Part shown: positions 27,417-37,100 of the stretch, one piece after another
Position numbering within the stretch: position 1 is the stretch's first letter
Layout of the letters: each line of letters starts with the position of its first letter
Assembly: GCF_032854445.1 (NCBI RefSeq)
Contig: NC_088295.1
Location: 55,407,249-55,471,248 of the forward strand
Direction: 5' to 3'
DNA: 64,000 nucleotides
DNA from: Liolophura sinensis
Lineage: Eukaryota > Mollusca > Polyplacophora > Chitonida > Chitonidae
Translations under genes and position numbers: made by a program
The notes under the pieces: model-generated
The model's database searches: none
Seen by the model: the letters and a program-made list of their open reading frames with translations, nothing else
Told to the model about the DNA's origin: nothing

Positions 27417-27964
27417 CGTAAAACTTCAAGCTACGATTATCTGGCTCGTAAATTTAACGGCTGGCAGATCCGGGCTTCAATCCCGAATCATACCAAAGAC
27501 TTTAATATCGATACTCTCAGAATCCCAAGAGAAATAGGCCAGATATTGGCCTACTGGTCGGCAGATATATGTAAAACCCAATGCAATCAGTCACACAAAT
27601 GACGATGTATCTGCGCTCCAAATTTTATCAAAACTGGACACTATTTTAACATTTGTTTGTCAAATTTGACTTCAAATTCTACATGGTAAACCAGCATCCA
27701 GGTACAAGTTTATATTAAAATCGCGGACATGGATATTTGAGAATTTGGTTTCAAATTTTGGGTTCCGCAAAGTGCAGAGAAATTTTATCAATGTCGGAAA
27801 TATTGAAGCAATTATTGCAGAAAAAAGATGACATCAGAATGTAAGAAGACGTAAAAATATCCAAAAACTTATGCACAGGGCGCCTGGTTTTCAGACTTGA
27901 TCTTGGGTTCCACAACGTGAGCGAACACATGTATAAATGCTACATATCAGAACCGGACAATGTT

Positions 27965-28240
27965 TGATTGATTTTTTTTTTTTTTTTTTGATTGGTGTTT
28001 TACGCCGTACTCAACAATATTTCACTTATACGACGGCGGCCAGCATTATGGTGGAAGGAAACCGGGCACAGCCCGGGGGAAACCCACGACCATCCGCATG
28101 TTGCTGGCAGACCTTCCCACTTACGGCCGGAGAGGAAGCCAGCATTAGCTGGACTTGAACTCACAGCGACCGCATTGGTGAGAGGCTCCTGGGTCATTAC
28201 GCTGCGCTAGCGCGCTAACCGACTGAGCCATGGAGGCCCC
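27965..28240 (-). mobile_element. Full-length tRNA-derived SINE
   Basis: The best reference copy in the window, about 276 bp in minus orientation. The head has a perfect RNA polymerase III box A (TGGCTCAGTCGG, 28219-28230 on the minus strand) and a box B-like GAGTTCAAGTCC (28151-28162). The body follows, then a T-rich tail on the plus strand (A-rich on the element strand). It is flanked by a 9-bp direct repeat GACAATGTT at 27956-27964 and 28241-28249. It is not a tRNA gene: the body continues far past the head and there is no full cloverleaf. Confidence 0.92.
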
Positions 28241-29993
28241 GACAATGTTGGAATCAGTTATGGCACGGATGCCAACTACCTATCAAAATCAGTTAGGGCA
28301 TGGCTAAATATGCCGAACATATAGAGGGCCTGCTATAGGTATGGATCCAGTTGTTTTTCAAATTTATTGGGAATTTACACAAAATACATGAACCTGAGCA
28401 CATAATTTTATTAACATTGGACAATATTTAATTATTATTAATTATGCCATTAAGTTAACATACGACCAATGAGAATCAATGAATTAACGAAATGTACAAA
28501 ACTAATGCCACGTGGATTGTCAGGTTTTCAAAGTTGATGTGCAGGCATGGGATTCTATGTACAAAGTGAATTCCACGCACTCAAACATTTATTCAAATGG
28601 GATAGAAGTGGGACGACTTATTACAGCACGGACACCATGCAAATGTAAGTGTGACAGACAGACCCAAGTCTGCGCTTGTTTTTCTCGAAAACATCTGACA
28701 AACAGAAAAAGAAAACAACGTGATGCACAGCATGGACACAATTTCCACGCGGTACGTTGCAGAGCGTCCAATATACAAGAATATGTCTCGTTTGCATGCA
28801 GTGCGAGCCCCATAATCAAACATGCAAGTAAAATATTATATAATATGTGTTATATATACATACAAGTTGATCTGTATACCAACGTTTAATTATACATGGC
28901 ATTCCCATGCACTCGTTAAACCAAACTGGAGACGAGACGCAGGCACAGGCCATTTACACCATCACCATATACCCCTTATATACTCCTATAATATCCTGTC
29001 CCACAGGTCATCGAACAGGCTACTTTCTCCATTGCAAATTGAATTCAAATAGATTTCAGCTAAACGTGCGTCTCATTTCCCCGTATATGAAATCAGTCCA
29101 ATGTCTTACATTGAGTGGGTGAACATCAGACTGTCCCTATATACAATTATTCGTTTGGAATGAATTCTACAGTAACTTTTGATATACTGGGTTTAAAGAA
29201 ACATTAAGAATATTTCTGCTACAATACATTCTGGCGACAGCAAGTTCCGTTATGGAAGAGGATAATATCCAAAATCTGAACAAAGAGGAAGCATACACTT
29301 TAAAGCCATGCAGATAAACACAAAAACTCGAAAACACCTTAAATATTGTAAGTTTGTATGCAATATTATAATCCCAATACGTTGAAAAATATCTTTCATA
29401 CGTTTAACTGTATACATATATACACTACTGGCATGTATGCAACAAAGCTGTTAAAGAAATGAAATTTGTATATAGAGTCAACTGCATGTGCACGCATGGA
29501 GAATATGACCAAAGTCATCACACGCAGTCGATCAAGGCATTCATGTTTGATGCTTTACACTGGACATTATGAAACTCACTCGCTCCATCGAGAAGACGAT
29601 TATGCTTTGAATTTACAAGAATAGCGCGTGTATTCTGCTCGCGGCTGCAAAAAATCATAAAAATATCACCTTTGCTGTTTCAGCTACACACAATCTGGGC
29701 AAAACCTCGCAAATGATCTATCAGACAATCTTCCTTTGATTCAAAACCTTGTGTTGCGTTCCGTTGTGCAGTATAAAATGCGAAAGAAAAAAAAACAATA
29801 ATAGTAAGTTGAACAGGATGCAATGTTTATAAGATAACTGACATTATTTGTGACTAAGACGGTTGTGTGTCGTGTTAAATGAATGTGTGCAATAATATAT
29901 AATGTCTAGAAGGGAACTCTCATGCATGGTCTCGTGCACAGGGTATCTTTATATTCATGATCATCCAAATGTTCGCGCCTCTATTAGCCTGTC

Positions 29994-30151
29994 AGCGCGG
30001 CACAATGACCCAGGTGCTTCTCACCAACTGATGAGGTTGATTTGAGTTCATATTCAGCTCATAATGCTGGCCCACGTTCTGTATTGTTTAAGTATTATTG
30101 AAAAATTCTTGAGTATTGCGTTTTAACAACAATTAAAATAAATGAATAAAT
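29994..30151 (+). mobile_element. SINE copy, degenerate
   Basis: Plus orientation. The head remnant gcgcggcacaatgacccagg and box B-like tttgagttcatattcagctc are followed by a short body and a gaaaaattcttgagtattgcgtttt tail. It is more diverged than the copies with duplications. Confidence 0.72.
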
Positions 30152-30652
30152 ACACTGACGCCGTTGTCACATGGCATGAGTTCAGTCCATGCAGCCATTG
30201 TCCTGTGCACATGTAACGGTACATCGAAATATTTTGATCACTGGTTTGAACTACTTTAAAATGGGATAAATGAGGCAAAATATTGCGTCCTTGTGCAAAA
30301 TTGCGTGTTGTGAGCGTCACAAACCCCCAAGCCTCACCCCGCCAGGAATTAAATTATTATTTGGATTGAGGATTAACCTGTGAGTATTTGGAGCCTCAAT
30401 CATTTTCAAAAGAGACGGCTATTAAACACGTGTAGAGTTAAACAGACATACTTCTGAATTTAATGACCCATGAATAAGTTTTTAAACAACAAATTTTTCG
30501 GATTTGGCCATTCTCTCATTCGTTAAATTATGGAAATTAAAATACGGAAGCTTTCGTGTGTGTATAGGTCGACAATACATGACGGGAGGACAGGCCCGGT
30601 GTGCATCACATCTTTCACTCTCAACATTTTGATTCAAAATGTCACGCCTAGC

Positions 30653-30660
30653 TATAAATA
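30653..30660 (+). promoter_or_regulatory. Candidate TATA box for NOLC1
   Basis: TATAAATA lies 65 bp before the NOLC1 start codon, a spacing that would give a short 5' UTR. This is a single motif match in AT-rich DNA; no transcription start is visible from sequence. Confidence 0.35.
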
Positions 30661-30724
30661 TTAATACGTTTCACTGGGTCACGGAGTCTGCGCACACGTA
30701 TCCCTTTAAACCACGTTTTTCACG

Positions 30725-30835
30725 ATGGCGGCGGCTTCGGGAAAGTCAACTACAGAATTTTTGTCTTATGTTTACGAATATCTGAAAGAGTCATGTAAAG
30801 ATGCGGCACAGACATTTCAGAAAAAGTTCAAAGTG
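30725..30835 (+). CDS. NOLC1: NOLC1/Nopp140 exon 1, LisH-like N-terminus
   Basis: Start of the nucleolar and coiled-body phosphoprotein 1 gene. NOLC1 binds RNA polymerase I factors and H/ACA and C/D snoRNPs and shuttles between nucleolus, Cajal bodies and cytoplasm. The complete gene here is six exons, giving 37+44+872+27+53 = 1033 residues (human is about 700). Exon 1 has 37 codons. TTEFLSYVYEYLKES is the short helical LisH-type dimerisation segment found at the family N-terminus. The ATG context is good (A at -3, G at +4). The donor is GTG|gtacgt, phase 0; its use is supported because the continuing frame loses family character. Confidence 0.9.
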
Positions 30836-31010
30836 GTACGTATGTTTTTTGTAGATTCATGGAGTATATGGATACGATATGAAAAGATACAAACATGTGA
30901 CACATCGTTGGTGAAACGAAATTACAACAACAACGTGAACTCCGCAGAAAACGATTTCCATGTGCCCACACTACATCGCACAGCAGTCCTACATCGAATG
31001 GCTACATTCA

Positions 31011-31277
31011 GTAAGCACTGGAGTGGCTCTGTGGATGTTACAAAATACGGAGATTAAGTTACTTGAAACAAAAAAAAGTTGAAGTGTACTGTATAGGCTT
31101 ACGGTTTTCAGTCTTGTTATGGGGGTTGCTTTGCACACCACGTGTAAGCACTGGAATCACTTTATGGATGTTACAGAATATGCAGATTTGGTTACTTGAA
31201 ACAAAGAAAAAGTTGAAGTGTACTGTTCAGGCATACGTCTTTTAGTTTTGTTATAGGGGTGGCTTTGTACACCATGT
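31011..31277. repeat. Tandem duplication of about 133 bp
   Basis: 31011-31143 and 31144-31277 are two diverged direct copies. Both start gtaagcactgga and share ggatgttacaaaatac/gaatatg, ttacttgaaacaaa, gttgaagtgtactgt and a closing cacaccacgtg/tacaccatgtg. Confidence 0.85.
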
Positions 31278-32592
31278 GGATGAGGGTTTAAGTCAATTCA
31301 TTGAAAGGCTGTTGTAAAGACAAGATAATGTATGGGACATGAGTTTTAACAATGCTTGGGACTTGTAAGGACTAGGGTTATATTTACGTGTTGATTTCCA
31401 CATGCACTCTGAGGTAATATTTTTCCCTGTGGTCACATGTTCTGTGGTTAACATTGAATGAGAAGATGTTTAATTTGCATACAAAGAAAAACAGCGCAGA
31501 TAAGACATTTATCATTCTAGTTTCTGTCACGTGTCTCAGTCATTTGTGTGACATTGCTTTGCGATTTATACTTTTTTTGAAAGGATTTACTTAACTTGTT
31601 GTGAAATGCTCTGGATTCAAACTTCCATCAGACAGCATGTCGGGTCCGTAGCCTGTTGCTTCTACCACTAGAGTCGATGTGCTAGAACATGGTTTTAGAC
31701 GCCTTTAACACATGTGTACATGGTAAGGGTTGAATGCGCATGTGCGTATGTCACATGCTTTTGTTTTGTCATGTGAACTGCATCTGAAAAGGGTCTCCTC
31801 CATATATGGCCAACCTTATTCAGCGATGCGTGAATGAATTGACGTAAGTAGTGACATAGAAAGTTACATGTAAATATAACCCTAGTCTTTATAACAGCCC
31901 AATGCACTGATTGCCTAATATAAAAGGTGAAAAGCACGCGACACATGCACTTGTGCATTTAACCGTTACCATATTCATCTGCCTTTACAGATGTCTAAGA
32001 AACACTTTTGGTCACAGCAGGAATTATTCAGATGAGGCTGTTGTCACATGGCAGAAGTGACAACAGTTCATTGAAGAACCTGCTTTCCATAATCAATATT
32101 TGAATGTTCCAAAACATTGGATTAAAACAGCGATGCTTCGCCATGATGGGAAATAACTCTGTTTGGGGTTGATGTTAAATTAGAGGATAGATAGGCTCAG
32201 ATTGGGACAGAGAACTGGTAGTGTCATGAGAATCATACTGCCTTTCGACCATGTGCTGTCTGGATGTGTAATGATTACGCCTGTAAACACCTATATGTCA
32301 CTGCACAGTGGGATATTTCATGATGGTGTGATCGGTTGCTCGAGTCAAAAGACTCAAACACACATTTGATTTGTGATCCGACTTTAAACACATTTCTTCT
32401 ACTTATTTGAATGGACATCAGCGGTGGAAGTTTTCAGAAAGTAAGTGAGCAGGAATCATGTCTGCTGTCGAGATTGCTTTTTAGCACGCACAGAAACATT
32501 TAACCTCTCCAGGTCCTGTTTGAAAAAGTTTCTCAATTTTTATGGTTTCTAGATACGTGAAATAAGTGGCATAGCTTTCTGTTTTAGCAATT

Positions 32593-32708
32593 GGGGGGGC
32601 CTCTGAGGCTCAGTTGGTTAGTGCGCTAGCGCAGCGTAATGACCCAGAAGCTTCTCACCAAGGTGGTCGATGTGATTTCAAGTCCAGCTCATGCTGGCTT
32701 CCTCTTAA
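32593..32708 (+). mobile_element. Head-only SINE with target-site duplication
   Basis: A 116-bp insertion consisting of the tRNA-like head of the local SINE (ggctcagttggttagtgcg box A region, tttcaagtccagctc box B region) and the first bases of the body, ending ctggcttcctcttaa. It is flanked by a perfect 11-bp direct repeat TTTTAGCAATT at 32582-32592 and 32709-32719. The usual AT-rich tail is missing. Confidence 0.88.
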
Positions 32709-32879
32709 TTTTAGCAATTAAGTAGATTGTATGTGATTTATTAGCTTTTGTGGAGAATCAGGATTTCCTGCAAATCAGCTGAAAGATAATGTATGCTTTG
32801 CAATGTTGGAGATCTTGTGATAAGCCCCGGAACCAAAGGGTTTTATTAATGCACTCAACCAAGTTTTTGGTTTCCTGCG

Positions 32880-32970
32880 ATCTCTACCCGGTTTCTTCCT
32901 AATACAATTCTGTCTGCTATCTTATAAGCGAAATATACAGATGTGGCATAAAACAATAATCAATTAAATT
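32880..32970 (+). mobile_element. Degenerate SINE tail
   Basis: cccggtttcttcc, then cttataagcgaaatatacagatgtggcataaaacaataatca, matches the 3' part of the SINE in plus orientation with many changes. It is separated from the head-only copy by unique sequence and by that copy's own flanking duplication. Confidence 0.55.
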
Positions 32971-33031
32971 AGTGTACCTAATGAATTGTTGGCTGTTGAG
33001 GATTGTATTGATTTTCTTTGTGACTTTGCAG

Positions 33032-33087
33032 AAACCGCCTGTTGCTGGCTCACCAAAGCTCCCACAGATCTATGAGGAATGGGCAAA
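33032..33087 (+). CDS. NOLC1: NOLC1 exon 2
   Basis: 56 bp with acceptor tttgcag and donor AA|gtaagt (actual bases caaa|gtaagt). It encodes KPPVAGSPKLPQIYEEWAK, with the last codon split. The L-x-x-I-Y-x-x-W pattern matches the conserved block after LisH in vertebrate NOLC1 (LLDIYSFWLK). Confidence 0.92.
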
Positions 33088-34095
33088 GTAAGTTACACGA
33101 ACAGCTTACCGACTGCTCTTCGTTTTACATATCAAATTGTCAAGGAAACATTGTTTTTCGGTGTGTTCTTCGTACAGATTTATCACCTTTGCATTGGGTG
33201 AAATTCAGTTACAGTGATTTGCACTTTATCACAGACTCATTTCGATTTGTGGTTCCAATCATTTTGTAGTAAACTCATGTTGAGGACTGGTTTTTCACAT
33301 TACTTACGTCTAAAATCCGTTCTAAAGCAATCTGTAAAAATGTGCAGGCCATCATTAGCCTTCTTGTATCTCTGGTGCCTTTGCTTGTTAATGGTTTAGG
33401 AAACCTCAGCACCTTGTGCAATGAGGTTGTGCGTTGGTTTCCTGCTGTTAAAGTGTAAATTTGAACCCCACATGGAGTTTGGGCCACACTGATTTTAGCA
33501 TCCAAACAATCAACTATAGTTTGATAGATCCAAAGTAATTGGTTTGTTTTGTGTAGAATTGTTCTTGAAAGGCTTTATGAGGTAAGTTAGTCTCATATTT
33601 TCTACAGCAAGGATGAGGAGGTCCATAATCAAACCAGCTTAACACCTGACCATCTTGTATAGGTTCATAACTTTTAACCTAGATCAGAACCCTGGTTTTT
33701 GGATGAACTTAGACGGTTGGTGAAGCACCTGATACGGTGCAGTGGTTTCTTTCGGTACTAACACCAAATAGATTGTATATAGGAGAAATTTTATGTTTAA
33801 ATATTGAAATAAATGGTATGAAAAACAAATTCCCTAAATGACCTTAAAGTTTGTCCTTGACTAAGTTGTTCGTTTTTCCAGATTCTGAGAGTTGTGTTGA
33901 TTTTAGCAAGGTGTTCTGAGGTTTGCTTGGAACATTGGATGATATTCTACTGGGAAATTGCAATTTTCAGCACTGAAAATAATGCTTAGTGACAGTTATT
34001 TGCCTCTAAAAATGTACTTTTGTGTGCTAAATTTGAGATCATTTAAGGTATTGAAACAAAGATCGCAAACAGAACTGTGATGATTATTGTTACAG
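33088..34095 (+). other. NOLC1 intron 2
   Basis: 1.0-kb phase-2 intron. Nothing further was recognised in it. Confidence 0.85.
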
Positions 34096-34170
34096 AGGCA
34101 AAAGGAAACAAGAGGACAGCAGTGCGCCTCCAGCAAAGAAGGCAAAGCAAGAGTCCTCAGACTCATCAAG
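34096..34170 (+). CDS. NOLC1: NOLC1 exon 3, basic nuclear-localisation-like segment
   Basis: 75 bp between ttacag and AG|gtaagt. The joined peptide GKRKQEDSSAPPAKKAKQESSDSS has a KRK and a KKAK basic cluster, a plausible nuclear localisation signal, followed by the start of the first acidic serine patch. The codon is split two bases before the donor. Confidence 0.92.
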
Positions 34171-34737
34171 GTAAGTCTTGGGTGTCTGTATTGGTGAGGC
34201 AAAAGGTGAAGAGTTGGGTGGTGTTATAGGATAAGGTCTACAAGTAATAATAATAATAGCTTTATTTTAAGAGGGTAAAATACAATGCATATACTCAGTC
34301 AAGACTGGGTTGATCTACCCTAAGGCCCTCAGATACAAACAATGTATGTTACATTATATATGCATTGGTAAACATGGTAATTTGGATTGTGTAAGCCACT
34401 TGCAACAAGATTTTGGAACAATATATATATATATAGATATACAGTGGCAAATTAAATCAACACAAAGTTCCTTAAACAGTGAAATAATAATAAAAGCAAG
34501 TGTGAATTTTGCCACCATAACCAACTCAACCACTGGAAGAGATAGGTTAGAGGGAGACGGCTGATTACAAACCCCTTCCTGTCCCCTCAGAAAGTTGGAA
34601 CCTCATGATTACACATGTTCAAAGCACAAAAGGAGTGAGTGATGTGGTGATTTTATTCCAGACATTCCATGCTGAAAGTGTCAACAGGGTTAATCTACGT
34701 GTAATACAACTGCAACCATCAGTTGGATGGTGTTACA

Positions 34738-35410
34738 GCGTTTTGAGTTATTCTAGACCTGTAATATAATAATAATATAATAGTATAATATTGTAATAAT
34801 AATGGCGTTTCACAGTGTTCGGAGTAATTCTAGATTCATAATGTATAATAATAATAATAATAATGGTGTGTCACATTGTTCTGAGTAATTCTAGACCTGT
34901 AATGTATAATAATAATAATGGTTTGTCACAGTGTTCCGAGTAATTCCAGACCAGTAATGTATGATAATAATAATAATAATAATGGTGTGTCACATTGTCC
35001 TGAGTAATTCTAGACCTGTAATGTATAATAATAATAATGGTGTGTCACATTGTCCTGAGTAATTCCAGACCCGTAATGTATAATAATAATAATGGTGTGT
35101 CAGTGTTCTGAGTAATTCCATACCCGTAATGTATAATAATAATAATGGTGTGTCACATTGTCCTGAGTAATTCCATACCCGTAATGTATAATAATAATAA
35201 TGGTGTGTCACATTGTCCTGAGTAATTCCAGACCGGTAATGTATAATAATAATAATGGTGTGTCAGTGTTCTGAGTAATTTCATACCCGTAATGTATAAT
35301 AAAAATAATGGTGTGTCACATTGCCCTGAGTAATTCCAGACCGGTAATGTATAATAGTAATAATGGTGTGCCAGTGTTCTGAGTAATTTCATACCCGTAA
35401 TGTATAATAA
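34738..35410. repeat. Minisatellite, about 55-bp unit, about 12 copies
   Basis: Unit core ggtgtgtcacattgtcctgagtaattc, followed by cagaccggtaatgtat and a variable (AATA/TAA)n stretch. Some units carry a shorter ggtgtgtcagtgttctgag version. Lies in NOLC1 intron 3. Confidence 0.93.
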
Positions 35411-36353
35411 TAATTATAAATAAATAATAATCAGTTTCAGCTAACATCAGTGCATTTTTTTATACCTAAATTCTGCTTAAGCTGGGGAGCAAGAGGGTAT
35501 GTAATTTGCTACTATTTAAGCATTTACATGAACAGTGAGAATAAAACCTTAACTGAGGTAAATCAGCAGACGCACATTGGTAATCCACACCTGCCTACTT
35601 ATATGATATTGGCGTATTTTGTGCACCACATAGTTAGTAAATACAACTGTCCACCAAAGAAGGAGAAAATACTCTTAGATGCCACAAAGAAAATAAAATC
35701 ATGTCCGATTTTGTGTTTTATCTATATATAAGTTTTTAGTATCTGATCCACTATTGTAGTATTCCCATTACAGAAAAGATTCAGTAGAAAACCTCCAACT
35801 TGCGAATTCATGTCTTAAATTAGCGCGCAATGGGTTTCCGAATGGTGACCTGTTTATTCCGTCTTTTTGCATCTATTCTGAGAACGCTTTTGCCAACAAA
35901 ATGATTACTAGTGTTGAAGTGCCCACAGATATCGGGTGTAAAAGAACATAAATTCTTAAAGAAATGCCCCTTCATTCTCAGAATTACAGCGTCACAGCTG
36001 GACATGTCCACATGATCAGTACAGAGCTCTGTAAAGTTAGTTTTGTGCTGGCCTTGACTGCTGTTCAAGTTACTTCAATTCAATGAACTCAAAACTGATC
36101 CTGTCACAATTATTTAAGGGTGACATTTGTGCAAATGTTTTTACAACTCAGCAAGCAACCTGTCAAAATAAGCCCTAGAAAATATACAGAACACAACAAG
36201 AGCTCTCTCTCCCTTTGAGAACTCTTTGACGTCTGCTTTTTCAAAAAGTAAACCGCCGGATGGTGGTTATAGCTCAGTTATCGACGTACAAATTCGAGAA
36301 AAGTACAACTCGAGAAAGGGTTTTGTTTTGCTGGTATAATGAAACACATGGTG

Positions 36354-36449
36354 CATGATGTGGGGTGGGACATCACGAATTGTCACCTCTCGACAAATGA
36401 TATCACTTTTCTGGAGCTGACAATTCCTGATGTCCCACCTCACAGCATG
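36354..36449. repeat. 32-bp inverted repeat forming a 96-nt hairpin
   Basis: The left arm 36354-36385 and the reverse complement of 36418-36449 match at 29 of 32 positions; one mismatch would be a G:U pair in plus-strand RNA. The loop is 32 nt. It could be a small foldback element or an intronic hairpin RNA of pre-miRNA size; sequence alone does not decide. Confidence 0.85.
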
Positions 36450-37100
36450 TCATTATCTATATATTACACATCAGCTTATACTGCTACAGTTGCTAATTCT
36501 GACTTCATTATCTTTACCTGCAAGGCCGAGGACTAGAACATGTAGAATTTTCCTCTCAGTGACCCAAACTAAGACACTAAACATTTTGATTTGTTTTCCT
36601 CTAGGGTACCTTAGTCTCATGTTTGGAATTCCTAACATCTCAGTTTTAGTGATGCACGTATAAAGGCTTAATGAAAACTTTTGTTTTGTTTTGGTGTTTC
36701 TATTTGAAGTTATATTAAAGAAGGGTTGAAAATATATGTGCTGCACTGGTTGTTGCAATTTTGTGCACATAATATTTGTTTTGTACACATAAACATCAAT
36801 GATTTTAAACATAACATTCACAATGGACAGGCACGTCTGGAAATCTGTTTTGCAGGTTTTGAGTGAAAATTCTGTCACTTTTATTGGTAATGATAATACT
36901 TATACCAAGTACTAGTAACCCAGGTTTCAGTATAATGTTACTGGGTGGGGTATTTTGTCTGGTGTCATTGGCATGGTGATCCATTGAGGCAGCACTGTAA
37001 TATGTCAGTGTTGAGTCCAACCTGCTGTTGAAAGCGATGTTAAACCCTGATCAAACATTTAAACAAATTCTGTTTTAATTGGTCTATGCTTTTATTCCAG

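Larger units (their letters stand above)
24972..30724. other. Intergenic region between ARID1 and NOLC1 (head to head)
   Basis: About 5.75 kb between the two start codons, so it must hold the promoters and 5' UTRs of both genes. Positions just right of 24971 are presumably ARID1 5' UTR. No extra gene was recognised; the open frames here are short with no family resemblance. SINE copies at about 26744, 27264, 27965 and 29994 are listed separately. Confidence 0.6.
30836..33031 (+). other. NOLC1 intron 1
   Basis: 2.2-kb phase-0 intron. It contains a 133-bp tandem duplication (31011-31277), a head-only SINE (32593-32708) and a degenerate SINE tail (about 32880-32970). No snoRNA boxes convincing enough to call were seen. 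Confidence 0.8.
34171..37100 (+). other. NOLC1 intron 3
   Basis: 2.9-kb phase-2 intron with a (TAA)-containing minisatellite (34738-35410) and a 96-nt hairpin (36354-36449). No additional exon was recognised. Confidence 0.85.

Noticed and set aside
28151-28240. tRNA gene suggested by box A and box B
   Set aside because: The boxes belong to a SINE head. The region lacks a complete cloverleaf and continues into the SINE body with a flanking duplication.
28512-28889. 125-codon open frame with a Cys-rich and KRKRK-like stretch
   Set aside because: Single open frame in intergenic DNA without splice signals, family resemblance or good start context.
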